The notes under the pieces are model-generated. The model saw nothing but the letters and a program-made list of their open reading frames with translations. It was not told the DNA's origin and ran no database searches. A DNA stretch of 64,000 nucleotides, taken from positions 95,980 to 159,979 of the forward strand of contig NZ_BMZF01000004.1 of NCBI RefSeq assembly GCF_014652655.1, in the 5' to 3' direction. Positions within the stretch are counted from its first letter, which is position 1. Each line of letters opens with the position of its first letter. The DNA comes from Paramylibacter ulvae. GTDB lineage: Bacteria; Pseudomonadota; Alphaproteobacteria; Rhodobacterales; Rhodobacteraceae. The position numbers and the translations under genes are program-made. Shown here one piece after another: positions 9,816 through 20,213 of the stretch.

Positions 9816-10976
9816 ATGACAGATATGGTATTTGGTACGGTTGCGTCGCAGCCGGGTGATCCGATTCTTCCGCGCTGGTGGCGCAGTTTGGATCGCTGGT
9901 CACTGTTCGCGGTGGTGATTTTGTTTTGTGTCGGGATATTGCTTGGCCTTGCGGCATCGGTGCCTTTGGCACAGCGAAACGGGCTGACGCCGTTTTATTA
10001 CGTCTATAAACAAGCATTTTTTGGTGGCGTTGCGCTCACGGCGATGATCGTTACATCAATGATGTCACCGCGCACCATCCGCCGTTTGGGCGTATTTGGT
10101 TTTATCATCGGATTTGTCGCCATTTTATTGCTGCCTGTCTTGGGTACGGATTTTGGCAAGGGTGCAACGCGTTGGTATTCGCTTGGCTTTACCTCATTAC
10201 AACCATCCGAATTTTTGAAACCTTGTTTTGTTGTGTTTTGCGCATGGTTGATGGCGGCATCATTTGATGTCGGTGGTCCACCTGGTAAACGCTGGTCGTT
10301 TATTGTGGCCATTGTGGTAACATTCATTTTGGCAATGCAGCCTGATTTTGGTCAGGCCTCGTTGGTTTTGGCGGCATGGGGTTTGATGTATTTCGTGGCG
10401 GGTGCACCCGTGATCTTGTTGATACTGATGGCGCTGGGTGTGTCTGGGTTTGGCTACCTTGCTTATAACAATTCCGAACACTTTGCCCGTCGTATTGATG
10501 GTTTTTTGAACCCAGAGGTCGATCCACGCACACAGCTTGGCTATGCCACCAACGCAATCCAAGAAGGCGGATTTTTTGGTGTTGGTGTGGGTGAAGGCAC
10601 CGTGAAATGGTCATTGCCCGATGCGCATACCGATTTCATTATCGCCGTCGCCGCCGAGGAATACGGGCTGGTGATGGTTTTATTCATCATCGCATTATTC
10701 ATGGCGCTGACTGTACGATCATTGTTTCGCCTTATGAATGAACGCGATGTGTTCATTCGCCTTGCGGGCACAGGGCTTGTTGCGCTGTTTGGCATGCAGG
10801 CCTTGATCAACATGGGCGTTGCAGTGCGATTGTTACCTGCCAAGGGCATGACTCTTCCGTTTATCAGCTATGGTGGTTCATCGCTTGTGGCGGGGGGCAT
10901 CGCACTTGGCATGTTGCTCGCATTCACTCGTAGCCGCCCACAGGGTGACATGTCTGACGCGCTTCGCAACGGTTAG
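9816..10976 (+). CDS. ftsW: Septal peptidoglycan glycosyltransferase FtsW (SEDS family)
   Basis: FtsW is the SEDS-family polymerase that works with FtsI at the septum. The 386-residue protein is predicted to span the membrane about ten times. It shows the SEDS signatures 'GATRWYSLGFTSLQPSEFLK' near residue 115, 'DFGQASLVL' near residue 178 and 'LPFISYGGSSLVA' near residue 348. The first roughly 25 residues are cytoplasmic. It comes after a 110-base gap behind the methyltransferase gene and nine bases before murG. Confidence 0.95.
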   Translation: MTDMVFGTVASQPGDPILPRWWRSLDRWSLFAVVILFCVGILLGLAASVPLAQRNGLTPFYYVYKQAFFGGVALTAMIVTSMMSPRTIRRLGVFGFIIGFVAILLLPVLGTDFGKGATRWYSLGFTSLQPSEFLKPCFVVFCAWLMAASFDVGGPPGKRWSFIVAIVVTFILAMQPDFGQASLVLAAWGLMYFVAGAPVILLILMALGVSGFGYLAYNNSEHFARRIDGFLNPEVDPRTQLGYATNAIQEGGFFGVGVGEGTVKWSLPDAHTDFIIAVAAEEYGLVMVLFIIALFMALTVRSLFRLMNERDVFIRLAGTGLVALFGMQALINMGVAVRLLPAKGMTLPFISYGGSSLVAGGIALGMLLAFTRSRPQGDMSDALRNG

Positions 10977-10985
10977 GGTTTTATC

Positions 10986-12077
10986 ATGGTGCAACCTTTG
11001 TTAACGATTGCTGCAGGTGGAACAGGGGGGCATATGTTCCCCGCCCAAGCGCTTGCCGAAGAAATGTTGAACCGTGGCTGGCGGGTGAAATTATCCACCG
11101 ATCCACGCGGCGCACGCTACACCAGCGGTTTTCCCGACGCGGTTGAAATCGAGGTTGTGCAATCAGGCACATTTGCACGTGGTGGAATACTGGCCAAACT
11201 TGCCGTGCCATTTCAATTATTTTCAGGTGCGATGGCCGCGAAAAAATCAATGCGCGCAGATCGCCCCGATGTGGTTGCGGGTTTTGGTGGATACCCTGCC
11301 ATCCCCGCAATGGTTGCCGCGGGTTGGTTGAAAATCCCACGCATTATCCATGAACAAAACGGTGTTTTGGGGCGCGTGAACAAGAAATTTGCAAAATCCG
11401 TGAATGTTGTCGCCTGTTCGATTTGGCCAACAATCCTGCCAGCGGGTGCACATGCGGTGCATGTGGGCAACCCTGTGCGCGGTGTTGTGCGCGAACGCGC
11501 TGGTGCAAACTACATAAGCCCAGGCGATTGGCCGATGAGCATCCTGTCCATCGGTGGATCACAAGGCGCGCGGATTTTATCCCAAACCATGCCACAGGCT
11601 GTCGCCTTGTTGCCCGAAAAACTGCGCGGGAATTTACGCGTGGTGCAACAAGCACGCGAAGAAGATGTTGAAACAACAATGGCCGCTTTCGCCAACGCTG
11701 GCGTCACCGCCGAGGTGTCGCCATTTTTTGACGATATCCCCGAACGGATCGCCGAGGCACAATTGGTCGTATCGCGTGCAGGCGCATCATCGGTGGCGGA
11801 CATTTCCGTGATTGGGCGCCCGTCAATCTTGATCCCACTGGCCATTGCGATGGACGATCATCAAACCGCCAATGCGCGTGGATTATCGGGTGTGGATGCG
11901 GCGATTTTGATCCCTGAACATGAACTCACCCCAGAAACATTGGCAAATTGCATCACATCGGTTTTGCAAGAACCAGATGGTGCATTAAAAATGGCAACAG
12001 CGGCGTTGAACGCAGGCAAGCCCAACGCAGCAACAGAATTGGCCGATCTTGTGCAAAACTTGGCCCACAAAGGATAG
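10986..12077 (+). CDS. murG: UDP-GlcNAc:undecaprenyl-PP-MurNAc-pentapeptide transferase MurG
   Basis: MurG is a GT-B fold, membrane-associated enzyme that converts lipid I to lipid II. The 363-residue protein has the N-terminal glycine loop '[16 protein letters not shown]' (about 8-23), '[14 protein letters not shown]', '[14 protein letters not shown]', the C-domain loop '[13 protein letters not shown]', and '[22 protein letters not shown]', all family signatures. There is a four-base gap to the murC start. Confidence 0.97.
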   Translation: MVQPLLTIAAGGTGGHMFPAQALAEEMLNRGWRVKLSTDPRGARYTSGFPDAVEIEVVQSGTFARGGILAKLAVPFQLFSGAMAAKKSMRADRPDVVAGFGGYPAIPAMVAAGWLKIPRIIHEQNGVLGRVNKKFAKSVNVVACSIWPTILPAGAHAVHVGNPVRGVVRERAGANYISPGDWPMSILSIGGSQGARILSQTMPQAVALLPEKLRGNLRVVQQAREEDVETTMAAFANAGVTAEVSPFFDDIPERIAEAQLVVSRAGASSVADISVIGRPSILIPLAIAMDDHQTANARGLSGVDAAILIPEHELTPETLANCITSVLQEPDGALKMATAALNAGKPNAATELADLVQNLAHKG

Positions 12078-12081
12078 TATC

Positions 12082-13476
12082 GTGAACGCAGTAACAAAAC
12101 TCCCCACCCAACTTGGTCCGATACATTTTGTGGGGATCGGTGGCATTGGCATGTCTGGCATTGCAGAGGTTTTATTAAATCACGGTTATACCGTGCAAGG
12201 GTCTGACCTTAAAACCAGCAAGATAACGGATCGTTTGGAACAAATGGGTGCCACAATATTCGAAGGCCAGCGTGCCGAAAATATTGATGGGGCAGAGGTT
12301 ATCGTCATTTCATCTGCGATTAAACCGGGTAACCCCGAATTGGACACCGCGCGCGCAATGGGTTTGCCTGTGGTGCGCCGCGCAGAAATGCTTGCCGAAT
12401 TGATGCGTTTGAAATCAAACGTGGCGATTGCGGGCACGCATGGCAAAACCACAACCACCACAATGGTTGCCACCTTGCTGGAAGCAGGCGGCGTTGATCC
12501 AACCGTGATTAACGGTGGTATCATTCACGCGTTTGGGTCAAATGCACGTATGGGTGGTGGCGAATGGATGGTGGTCGAAGCGGATGAATCCGATGGCACT
12601 TTTAACAAACTGCCCGCGACCATTGCCGTTGTCACAAATATCGATCCAGAGCATATGGAACATTATGGAACGGTGGAAAACTTGCACGCCGCGTTTAACC
12701 AGTTCGTGCATAACATCCCATTCTACGGCGTGGCGATCTGCAACACCGACCACAACGTTGTGCAAACATTGGTCGGCAATATGCATGATCGACGCGTCAT
12801 TTCGTATGGTTTTAATAAGCAGGCCGATGTGCGTGCGGAAAACCTGCGCTATGAACATGGCATGGCGGTGTTTGATGTCGCATTACAAGGCGAAGATAAA
12901 CGCATCGATGGTATTATCTTGCCCATGCCCGGCGATCACAATGTGTCCAACGCATTGGCGGCCATCGCTGTGTCGCGCCATTTGGGTGTAAAGCTGGACG
13001 AAATCAAAGATGCCTTGAAAAACTTCAAAGGAGTGAACCGTCGCTTTACCCGTGTGGGTGATGTCAACGGTGTGACCGTGATCGACGATTACGCCCACCA
13101 CCCCGTGGAAATAAAGGCGGTGTTATCTGCTGCGCGTCAATCAACACAAGGGCGCGTAATTGCGGTGCACCAACCCCACCGTTTTACGCGTTTGCATGAT
13201 CTTTTCGAAGATTTCTGTGGCTGTTTCAATGATGCCGATATCGTCGGTATCACCGAAATTTATGCCGCTGGCGAGGACCCGATAGAGGGTGCGAGCCAAT
13301 CAGATTTGGTGACTGGCCTAACCCGTCATGGCCACAAGGCCGCAATGGCGGTAAATGACGAGCCTGCATTGCAAGCGTTTGTGAAAAATGAATGCAAACC
13401 AGGTGATATGTTAATCTGTTTGGGTGCGGGCACGATCAGTGCTTGGGCGAATAACCTGCCAAAGGCGATTGGCTGA
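12082..13476 (+). CDS. murC: UDP-N-acetylmuramate:L-alanine ligase MurC
   Basis: MurC adds the first amino acid of the stem peptide. I place the start at the GTG at 12082, which has AAAGGA eight bases upstream and lies just after the murG stop; a longer in-frame version would run back into murG. The 464-residue product has '[18 protein letters not shown]', the ATP loop '[13 protein letters not shown]' near residue 115, 'EADESDGTF', and '[10 protein letters not shown]' near residue 340, all diagnostic. Its stop overlaps the following small membrane gene (TGATG). Confidence 0.96.
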   Translation: MNAVTKLPTQLGPIHFVGIGGIGMSGIAEVLLNHGYTVQGSDLKTSKITDRLEQMGATIFEGQRAENIDGAEVIVISSAIKPGNPELDTARAMGLPVVRRAEMLAELMRLKSNVAIAGTHGKTTTTTMVATLLEAGGVDPTVINGGIIHAFGSNARMGGGEWMVVEADESDGTFNKLPATIAVVTNIDPEHMEHYGTVENLHAAFNQFVHNIPFYGVAICNTDHNVVQTLVGNMHDRRVISYGFNKQADVRAENLRYEHGMAVFDVALQGEDKRIDGIILPMPGDHNVSNALAAIAVSRHLGVKLDEIKDALKNFKGVNRRFTRVGDVNGVTVIDDYAHHPVEIKAVLSAARQSTQGRVIAVHQPHRFTRLHDLFEDFCGCFNDADIVGITEIYAAGEDPIEGASQSDLVTGLTRHGHKAAMAVNDEPALQAFVKNECKPGDMLICLGAGTISAWANNLPKAIG

Positions 13477-13730
13477 TGTCTTGGTCAATTCTGCTCGCGG
13501 CAATCTGGGTAATTTGTTCCACGGTGGTGGCAATGTTCCCGATGCGCTGGCAGATGAAACCGGGTTTTTTATTGCTGGTCGCCGCACCTATTTTAATCAT
13601 CTGGATTGGATATGATTACGGCGGGTGGATATCTGTTGCTGGCCTAGCCGCATTTGTATCCATGTTTCGCAATCCGCTACGTTATTTTTACCGCCGCGCG
13701 CGTGGCTTTGAAACTGAGAAATTGCCATGA
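13476..13730 (+). CDS. Small DUF2484-type membrane protein (first copy)
   Basis: This 84-residue protein is predicted to have two to three membrane helices (about residues 3-20, 28-46 and 48-63) and a short basic tail, 'RNPLRYFYRRARGF'. It matches my recollection of DUF2484, small uncharacterised proteins of Rhodobacterales found beside murB. The start overlaps the murC stop and its own end overlaps the next gene by four bases (ATGA), so it is firmly part of the cell wall operon. No function is known. A paralogous gene follows directly, with the same 'IW...VLAM.P' opening and 'R.P..Y..R' close. Confidence 0.72.
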   Translation: MSWSILLAAIWVICSTVVAMFPMRWQMKPGFLLLVAAPILIIWIGYDYGGWISVAGLAAFVSMFRNPLRYFYRRARGFETEKLP

Positions 13731-13978
13731 ACTTGTCCATTCTTTGCGCTGGTATTTGGTTTTTGATCGCGAATGTGCTGGCGATGATCCCATCCAATGA
13801 TAACCACTGGCGCCATGCCTATATTTTGATGGTCGTCGGTATTCCACTTTTGGGGTGGTTAACCTATGAAAACGGCTGGTTGATTGGTTTTCTGGCGTTG
13901 CTGGGGGGCGGTTGGATTTTGCGCTGGCCTGTTTACTATGCTTGGCGCTATATCGAAGGCCTGTTTACCAAAGAGTGA
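13727..13978 (+). CDS. Small DUF2484-type membrane protein (second copy)
   Basis: This 83-residue membrane protein looks like a diverged duplicate of the preceding gene. Both begin with a hydrophobic helix containing 'IW', then an 'AM.P' turn, a second helix around '[12 protein letters not shown]', and a C-terminal '[11 protein letters not shown]' segment matching 'FRNPLRYFYRR' in the first copy. The four-base ATGA overlap with the first copy and the five-base gap to murB suggest coupled expression. Its role is unknown; the position suggests involvement in peptidoglycan precursor synthesis or division, but that is inference. Confidence 0.68.
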   Translation: MNLSILCAGIWFLIANVLAMIPSNDNHWRHAYILMVVGIPLLGWLTYENGWLIGFLALLGGGWILRWPVYYAWRYIEGLFTKE

Positions 13979-13983
13979 AGTTT

Positions 13984-14913
13984 ATGAAAAATCTGCCGGA
14001 AACCCGTGGAACACTAACACCCAATCGCGTGATGGCGGATTTATCGTGGCTGCGTGTTGGCGGCCCCGCAGAGGTTTTGTTTCAACCGGTTGATGTTGAT
14101 GATCTGCAATCGTTTTTGCAAAACCTATCCGCTGACATCCCCGTATTTCCGATTGGTGTTTGTTCCAATCTGATTATCCGTGATGGTGGGATACGCGGTG
14201 TGGTTGTGCGCATGGGGCGTGGATTTAACGGCATTGAAATTTTGGATGATAACCGTGTGCGCGTGGGATGTGCGGCATTGGATGCACATGTGGCACGCAA
14301 AGCGGCCGCTGCTGGTATTGATCTGGCATTTTTGCGCACGATCCCCGGTGCAATTGGTGGCGCGGTCAAAATGAACGCTGGCTGTTATGGTGTGTACACC
14401 GCCGATGCGTTTGTATCCGCCGATGCAATCACACGCGATGGGCAACGTGTGACGTTAATGCCTGATGATATGGGCTTTGCCTATCGCAGCACAAATATTC
14501 CCGATGGGATGATTATCACATCCGTTGTTTTACAAGGGATCGCGGATGATCCTGAAACCATCGAGCAAAAAATGATCGAGGCGTTGGAAAAACGCGAAAT
14601 AACCCAACCGACCAAGGAACGATCATGCGGTTCCACATTTCGCAATCCCGCCGGTTACAGCTCCACTGGGCGTGCCGATGATACCCATGATTTAAAGGCA
14701 TGGAAGGTGATTGATGATGCAGGAATGCGCGGTGCAACCATCGGTGGCGCACAAATGTCGCCGATGCATTCTAACTTTCTGATTAACAAGGGTGGCGCAT
14801 CTGCCGCAGATTTAGAAAACTTGGGCGAAGAAGTGCGAAAAAAGGTTTTCCAAAATAGCGGAATTGAATTAGTGTGGGAAATAATGCGGGTCGGAGAATT
14901 CGCAAACGAATAA
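13984..14913 (+). CDS. murB: UDP-N-acetylenolpyruvoylglucosamine reductase MurB
   Basis: MurB is the FAD enzyme that reduces UDP-GlcNAc-enolpyruvate to UDP-MurNAc with NADPH. The 309-residue protein has the FAD-binding stretch '[18 protein letters not shown]', '[20 protein letters not shown]', and 'SCGSTFRNP', which holds the catalytic serine of the family. The start at 13984 was chosen because it follows the previous stop by five bases and gives a normal type I MurB N-terminus; upstream in-frame codons belong to the DUF2484 gene. Confidence 0.95.
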   Translation: MKNLPETRGTLTPNRVMADLSWLRVGGPAEVLFQPVDVDDLQSFLQNLSADIPVFPIGVCSNLIIRDGGIRGVVVRMGRGFNGIEILDDNRVRVGCAALDAHVARKAAAAGIDLAFLRTIPGAIGGAVKMNAGCYGVYTADAFVSADAITRDGQRVTLMPDDMGFAYRSTNIPDGMIITSVVLQGIADDPETIEQKMIEALEKREITQPTKERSCGSTFRNPAGYSSTGRADDTHDLKAWKVIDDAGMRGATIGGAQMSPMHSNFLINKGGASAADLENLGEEVRKKVFQNSGIELVWEIMRVGEFANE

Positions 14914-14937
14914 TAAGAAACCCCAAAGGCATCATAA

Positions 14938-15873
14938 ATGTCGGGGAAAGAGGCGGGCATGTCGAGCAAGGCAATCACCCGTGTGACGGTATTAATGGGC
15001 GGCCCTTCGGCGGAACGTGATGTTTCGTTGAGTTCAGGGCATGAAGTTGCATCTGCGTTACGCGGCGAAGGATACGATGTTACAGAATTGGATGCAGGTC
15101 CAACGCTGGCGGCCGATCTGCAAGCACTTAATCCAGACGTTGTTTTTAACGCACTTCATGGTCGTTGGGGCGAAGATGGTTGTGTTCAGGGCATATTGGA
15201 ATGGTTGCAAATTCCATATACTCATTCGGGCGTTTACGCATCCGCACTAGCCATGGACAAAGAAAAAACCAAGGTTGCATACCGCATGGCGGGTCTGCCT
15301 GTGGCCGACAGCAAACTGGTTTCAAAATCAGACGTTTTATCGGGGCATCCAATGCCCGCACCTTACGTGGTGAAACCTTATAACGAGGGATCATCAGTGG
15401 GGGTATATATCGTGCAAGAAGGGTCAAACGCGATTGCGTCAATGACTGATGACATGCCCGATGAATTGATGGTCGAACAGTTCATTCCGGGGCGCGAATT
15501 AACCACCAGTGTAATGGGTGATCGCGCATTAACTGTGACCGATATCATCACCGATGGCTGGTATGATTACAGCGCGAAATACGAGGTTGGCGGTTCCCGC
15601 CACGAGGTCCCCGCCGATGTTCCCGCCGAAATTTTTGACGCTTGTATGGAATACGCAGTGCGTGCGCATAACGCGTTGGGGTGTCGTGGTGTTTCGCGCA
15701 CCGATTTTCGCTGGGATGACACCAAAGGTTTGGATGGTTTGATCCTGTTGGAAACCAACACACAGCCAGGATTAACACCCACATCATTGACCCCTGAACA
15801 GGCGGTCAAAACGGGCATGAGCTTTGGCACATTGTTGCGCTGGATGGTGGAGGATGCGTCATGCAACCGATAA
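14938..15873 (+). CDS. ddl: D-alanine:D-alanine ligase
   Basis: Ddl is an ATP-grasp enzyme that makes the D-Ala-D-Ala dipeptide used by MurF. The product has 'VLMGGPSAERDVSLSSG' near the N-terminus, 'FNALHGRWGEDGCVQG', 'PYVVKPYNEGSSVGV' (ATP-grasp lysine), and 'LETNTQPGLTPTS' (Mg2+ ligands). Two starts are credible: ATG at 14938 (311 residues, AAAGG eight bases upstream, the same layout as murE) and ATG at 14959 (304 residues, GGAAAGAGG upstream). I give the first. The end overlaps ftsQ by 13 bases. Confidence 0.94.
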   Translation: MSGKEAGMSSKAITRVTVLMGGPSAERDVSLSSGHEVASALRGEGYDVTELDAGPTLAADLQALNPDVVFNALHGRWGEDGCVQGILEWLQIPYTHSGVYASALAMDKEKTKVAYRMAGLPVADSKLVSKSDVLSGHPMPAPYVVKPYNEGSSVGVYIVQEGSNAIASMTDDMPDELMVEQFIPGRELTTSVMGDRALTVTDIITDGWYDYSAKYEVGGSRHEVPADVPAEIFDACMEYAVRAHNALGCRGVSRTDFRWDDTKGLDGLILLETNTQPGLTPTSLTPEQAVKTGMSFGTLLRWMVEDASCNR

Positions 15874-16883
15874 ACAACAAGCGCCCAAATCAGGGCACGC
15901 CAAACGCGCAGCAACAGCGCAAACAGCATCTGAGCTATTCCAGCAACATAAAACCCTTGGGGTCTGTTGCACAGGGAACCGCGCAAACATTGTTTGGGCA
16001 AAAGGCTTCAAAACAATTGCCAAAACGCGATCCTGCGCCCAGCCGTACATCATATAAATTGCAACGCCTCTGGCTCACTCCGATAGTGCGGTCTATGGCC
16101 AAGGCTGCAATCCCAACGCTTGGTTTGTTTGCGATTGGGTTTTATTTGGTGAATAACCAAGGGCTTCGCGATCATATTTCAACACGTTACGCTGAAACAC
16201 GTGAATCCATTCAAACGCGCCCCGAATTCATGGTCGACTTGATGAAAGTCAACGGTGCAACCGATCGTGTTGGCGATCAGGTTCGCGAGGCCAGTAAAAT
16301 CACATTGCCCGCCAGTTCGTTCGAACTGGATCTACCCATCATCCGCAAACGGATCGAAGCATTGGATTCCGTCAAGGCCGCATCGTTGTTTTTGCGCACG
16401 GGTGGTGTGCTTGATATCGTGGTCGAACAGCGCAACCCTGTTGTGATTTGGCGCAATCAAAAAGGTCTGGAATTGTTGGATGGCGACGGTGTGCGTGCTG
16501 GCGTATCTCAATCGCGCCTTGATTATGCCGAATTGCCGCTGATCGCGGGCGAAGGTGCGGATGCAAATATCGCACAGGCCATGTCGATTTTCGCCGCTGC
16601 CCGCCCGTTTGAAAACCGTGTGCGCGGTTTGATGCGCATTGGTGCGCGTCGCTGGGATTTGGTTTTGGATCGTGGGCAAATTATTCAATTGCCCGAAACC
16701 GAACCTGTGGCCGCCGTGGAACGGCTTGTCGCTTGGCAATCTGCGCAGCAAATTTTGGCGCGCGATATTAAAACCATTGATCTTCGCAATCCGTCGCGCC
16801 CGTATTTGCGCCTGACACCATTTGCGATGGAAGAATTGCGCCGTGTGCGTTCCATAAATTTAGGGGTGGAAACAAAATTATGA
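15861..16883 (+). CDS. ftsQ: Cell division protein FtsQ
   Basis: FtsQ is a bitopic inner-membrane protein that links early and late divisome proteins through its periplasmic POTRA and beta domains. The 340-residue product has a long, basic, glutamine-rich cytoplasmic tail (1-75), one membrane helix at about residues 85-101 ('AIPTLGLFAIGFYLV'), a POTRA region beginning 'FMVDLMKVNGATDRVGDQV', and 'VVEQRNPVVIWRNQ' followed by 'LLDGDGVRA', typical of the FtsQ domain. It overlaps ddl by 13 bases and ftsA by four. Confidence 0.93.
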   Translation: MQPINNKRPNQGTPNAQQQRKQHLSYSSNIKPLGSVAQGTAQTLFGQKASKQLPKRDPAPSRTSYKLQRLWLTPIVRSMAKAAIPTLGLFAIGFYLVNNQGLRDHISTRYAETRESIQTRPEFMVDLMKVNGATDRVGDQVREASKITLPASSFELDLPIIRKRIEALDSVKAASLFLRTGGVLDIVVEQRNPVVIWRNQKGLELLDGDGVRAGVSQSRLDYAELPLIAGEGADANIAQAMSIFAAARPFENRVRGLMRIGARRWDLVLDRGQIIQLPETEPVAAVERLVAWQSAQQILARDIKTIDLRNPSRPYLRLTPFAMEELRRVRSINLGVETKL

Positions 16884-18214
16884 GCAGCCTGTATGAATCC
16901 CAAAAGGCCATGCGCCAAAAACGTCGTGCCGCATTACAACGCGGTGTGGTTGCGATTTTGGATGTTGGGACATCCAAGGTTGTCTGTATGATTTTGCAAT
17001 TTGATCCATCCGTGCAGGTGGACGCGGCCAGCGGCATGGGTGCCATTGCCAATCACGGCGCGTTTCGTGTGGCAGGTGTTGCCAAAACCCAATCGCGCGG
17101 TGTGCGGTTTGGCGAAATCAACTCCATGGAAGAATCTGAGCGTGCCATTCGCACGGCTGTTCAAGGTGCCCAAAAAATGGCGGGTATCCGTGTTGATCAC
17201 GTGATCGCATGTTTTTCGGGCGCACGCCCACGATCTTACGGTCTGGTTGGCAAGGTTGATTTGGACAAAGGGCTGGTTACAGACCAAGATATCGGGCGCG
17301 TTTTGGCGTCATGTGATGTGCCTGATTATGGTGCTGGGCGCGAGGCGATCCACGCTATGCCCGTGAATTTTGCACTTGATCAAACATCTGGTCTGTCTGA
17401 TCCGCGCGGGCAAATCGGCCATGAATTGGCCGTTGATATGCATCTGTTGACCATCGACAGCCGTTCAATGCAGAATCTTTTGATCTGTATCAAACGCTGT
17501 GATTTGGAATTGGCAGGTGTCGCATCATCATCCTATGCCAGCGGAATTTCCGCATTGGTTGAGGATGAACAAGAATTGGGTGCAGCCTGCGTTGATATTG
17601 GCGGGGGCTCCACGGCTGTAAGCGTATTTTTACGCAAACACATGATATTTGCCGACAGCGTGCGCATGGGGGGTAATCATATTACCTCTGATATTTCACA
17701 AGGGTTGCAAGTTCCAAAATCCATGGCCGAAAAAATCAAAGCATTGCATGGCGGCGTGGTTGCCACGGGGCTTGATGATCGCGAAATGATCGACACGGGC
17801 GGGGATACGGGTGATTGGGAAATTGATCGCCGTCAGGTATCGCGTTCCGAATTGATCGGTGTGATGCGCCCACGCGTCGAAGAAATCCTGGAAGAGGTGC
17901 GCACAAAACTTGACGGGGCAGGGTTCAACAATCTGCCAAGCCAACGCATCGTATTAACCGGTGGCAGTAGCCAAATCCCCGGAATGGAAGGATTGGCGAG
18001 CCGTATTTTGGGGCAAAACGTGCGCCTTGGTCGCCCGTTGCGTATCCACGGATTGCCACAGGCTGCAACGGGGCCGGATTTCGCGGCCTGTATCGGATTG
18101 TCATTATATGCTGCCCACCCACAGGACGAATGTTGGGATTTTGCCATGCCAGCACCGCGTGTTGGCGGACGTTCGTTCAAGCGTGCAGCGCAATGGTTGC
18201 GAGAAAATTGGTAG
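16880..18214 (+). CDS. ftsA: Cell division protein FtsA
   Basis: FtsA is the actin-like protein that anchors FtsZ filaments to the membrane. The 444-residue product has the phosphate-1 motif 'AILDVGTSKVVCMI' near residue 25, 'GAACVDIGGGSTAVSVF' as phosphate-2 near residue 235, and 'VLTGGSSQIPGMEGLASRIL' as the adenosine motif near residue 355. A short basic C-terminal segment, 'FKRAAQWLRENW', fits the amphipathic membrane-targeting helix. It begins in the ATGA overlap with ftsQ; 177 noncoding bases separate it from ftsZ. Confidence 0.96.
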   Translation: MSSLYESQKAMRQKRRAALQRGVVAILDVGTSKVVCMILQFDPSVQVDAASGMGAIANHGAFRVAGVAKTQSRGVRFGEINSMEESERAIRTAVQGAQKMAGIRVDHVIACFSGARPRSYGLVGKVDLDKGLVTDQDIGRVLASCDVPDYGAGREAIHAMPVNFALDQTSGLSDPRGQIGHELAVDMHLLTIDSRSMQNLLICIKRCDLELAGVASSSYASGISALVEDEQELGAACVDIGGGSTAVSVFLRKHMIFADSVRMGGNHITSDISQGLQVPKSMAEKIKALHGGVVATGLDDREMIDTGGDTGDWEIDRRQVSRSELIGVMRPRVEEILEEVRTKLDGAGFNNLPSQRIVLTGGSSQIPGMEGLASRILGQNVRLGRPLRIHGLPQAATGPDFAACIGLSLYAAHPQDECWDFAMPAPRVGGRSFKRAAQWLRENW

Positions 18215-18391
18215 ATTTGGAATAATCTTCGGCAAGATTTCGCAAAAATCCCAATTAAATCACTGATTTTATCTGTTTTCGTTACGATTTTTCGTGACGA
18301 ATGCGAATCGCTTTGTTACCATGGTTGCAGCAGTATGACCGTTCAACGCGGCATTTATAAAAACAAAAACAAACTACAGGCGGACAGACCC
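18215..18391 (+). promoter_or_regulatory. ftsA-ftsZ intergenic leader with a GANTC site
   Basis: This 177-base AT-rich stretch is the largest gap within the division cluster and probably contains an ftsZ-specific promoter. It has one GAATC (18305-18309), a match to the GANTC methylation target of CcrM. In Caulobacter such sites in the ftsZ promoter make transcription depend on methylation and GcrA. One GANTC in this length is close to chance, so the regulatory reading is only suggestive. I could not pick a clear -35/-10 pair. Confidence 0.35.
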
Positions 18392-20035
18392 ATGACTCTG
18401 AATCTCCAGATCCCCGAAGTGGCCGATCTGCGTCCAAAAATCACCGTATTCGGTGTTGGTGGCGCAGGATGTAACGCGGTCAATAACATGATCGAGAAAA
18501 ACCTCGAAGGCGTTGATTTTATTGTCGCCAATACAGACGCGCAAGCGCTGCAAGGCAATAAAGCAGGTAACCGTATCCAACTGGGTGAAAAAATCACCGA
18601 AGGTTTGGGTGCCGGTGCGCGCCCATCCGTTGGGTCAGCCGCCGCCGAAGAAAGCATCGAAACAATCGTTGATAATCTGGCAGGCAGCCACATGTGTTTC
18701 ATCACGGCCGGTATGGGCGGTGGTACAGGCACAGGTGCCGCGCCAATCATTGCACAAGCTGCACGTGAATTGGGCGTTCTGACTGTTGGTGTTGTCACCA
18801 AACCGTTTCAGTTTGAAGGCAACAAACGTATGCGCCAAGCCGAAGAAGGCGTGGAAGCACTACAAAAGGTTGTCGATACACTGATCATCATTCCAAACCA
18901 AAACTTGTTCCGGATTGCGAATGAAAAAACTACATTCACCGAAGCATTCAGCCTTGCCGACGATGTTCTATACCAAGGTGTGAAAGGCGTGACCGATCTG
19001 ATGGTTCGCCCAGGTCTTATCAACCTCGATTTTGCCGATATTCGCGTTGTCATGGACGAGATGGGCAAAGCGATGATGGGTACTGGCGAAGCAGCAGGCG
19101 AAGATCGTGCGATCCAAGCGGCAGAAAAAGCCATTGCAAACCCATTGCTAGACGAAATTTCATTGAACGGTGCCAAAGGTGTGTTGATCAACATCACTGG
19201 TGGTTCCGATCTGACATTGTTCGAAGTCGACGAAGCTGCAAATTGTATCCGTAACCAAGTGGATTCAGATGCAAACATCATCGTTGGTTCTACAATGGAT
19301 CCAACATTGGATGGCATGATGCGTGTATCCGTTGTGGCAACTGGTATTGATGCCGCCGAAGGTGCCGCAGAAATTCCTGTACCACGCCGTACATTGAAAT
19401 CACCATTGCCAATGGCGAATGAAACTGCACCTCAAGAAGCTGAAACAACTAGCTTTGTTCCAGAAGAAGAGCCAGCACCAGCACCACAAGTGGCAGAGCC
19501 AGTTGCAGCGCAAGCTGAACCAGAATTGTTTGATGTTGCACCTGCGGCGCCGGTTGAACAACCACAACAACAATACGCACCTGCGGCGCAAACGTTTGAA
19601 CCACAAGTTCAAGAGGTTGCATCCGCATCTGACGATCAGATGCCAGAACCTGCGTATCAACCACAGTACGAAGAACCTGCACAGGAACTTCGCTTTGGTG
19701 TTGAACCGTCGCGTCAGCAAACAGCGGGTCAACCAAGCGCGGAAACACTGGCACGTTTGGAAGCAGCGGTTGCAAAACAACCTAGTCAACAGCCACTTCG
19801 CGCGAACCACACAACGCCGATGGCCGCACCACAACAACACCACGCCGAACAAAAACGTGGCGGTGTGTTGGGTGGATTCATTTCACGTATGACAGGTGCT
19901 GCAGAAGCAGCGCCAGCAACACGTGAACAGCCGTCATTTTCAGAGGAACAACAGTACTCTGCTGAATATGACGACATGGCACACGAAGACGATCAAATCG
20001 AAATTCCAGCGTTCTTGCGTCGTCAAGCGAACTGA
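18392..20035 (+). CDS. ftsZ: Cell division GTPase FtsZ
   Basis: FtsZ is the tubulin homologue that forms the division ring. The 547-residue protein has the GTPase core in residues 10-330: '[13 protein letters not shown]', the tubulin signature '[11 protein letters not shown]' near residue 110, and the T7 synergy loop '[11 protein letters not shown]'. A long linker rich in Ala, Glu, Pro and Gln (about 335-520) follows. It ends with the conserved C-terminal peptide '[12 protein letters not shown]', the docking site for FtsA. Long linkers are usual in alphaproteobacteria. The start at 18392 has AGGCGGA upstream and gives the expected N-terminus; an in-frame upstream ATG at 18335 lacks support. 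Confidence 0.97.
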   Translation: MTLNLQIPEVADLRPKITVFGVGGAGCNAVNNMIEKNLEGVDFIVANTDAQALQGNKAGNRIQLGEKITEGLGAGARPSVGSAAAEESIETIVDNLAGSHMCFITAGMGGGTGTGAAPIIAQAARELGVLTVGVVTKPFQFEGNKRMRQAEEGVEALQKVVDTLIIIPNQNLFRIANEKTTFTEAFSLADDVLYQGVKGVTDLMVRPGLINLDFADIRVVMDEMGKAMMGTGEAAGEDRAIQAAEKAIANPLLDEISLNGAKGVLINITGGSDLTLFEVDEAANCIRNQVDSDANIIVGSTMDPTLDGMMRVSVVATGIDAAEGAAEIPVPRRTLKSPLPMANETAPQEAETTSFVPEEEPAPAPQVAEPVAAQAEPELFDVAPAAPVEQPQQQYAPAAQTFEPQVQEVASASDDQMPEPAYQPQYEEPAQELRFGVEPSRQQTAGQPSAETLARLEAAVAKQPSQQPLRANHTTPMAAPQQHHAEQKRGGVLGGFISRMTGAAEAAPATREQPSFSEEQQYSAEYDDMAHEDDQIEIPAFLRRQAN

Positions 20036-20054
20036 TATTTCACTGATATTTGCG

Positions 20055-20082
20055 AAAAGGCGCGGATTTCCGCGCCTTTTTT
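20055..20082 (+). terminator. Intrinsic terminator after ftsZ
   Basis: A perfect 11-base-pair stem (AAAAGGCGCGG at 20055-20065 with CCGCGCCTTTT at 20070-20080) and a four-base loop end in six T residues. It lies 19 bases after the ftsZ stop and marks the end of the dcw transcription unit. Confidence 0.92.
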
Positions 20083-20213
20083 GCGTTTTGACATGTAAAT
20101 GATGGGTTACTGTTACAAACCGTCACAAAGCGTGAGTTGAGATTTCAAGGCAGAGAAACTAGTTCAGAGGTAAGCGGACGTAATAACGAATCCGACAAAC
20201 CTTTGAGGTAGAC
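20083..20213 (+). promoter_or_regulatory. Promoter region of lpxC
   Basis: lpxC must have its own promoter because it follows a strong terminator. TTGACA at 20088-20093 is a good -35 match, and TGTTAC at 20111-20116 sits 17 bases downstream but is a poor -10. GAATC (20188-20192), a CcrM-type GANTC site, lies 22 bases before the start codon. The start site is not defined by sequence alone. Confidence 0.35.

Noticed and set aside
19400-19852. Antisense open frames opposite the ftsZ linker
   Set aside because: They are rich in Trp, Cys, Arg and Leu, as expected from reading the Glu/Pro/Gln codons of the linker backwards, and have no ribosome site.
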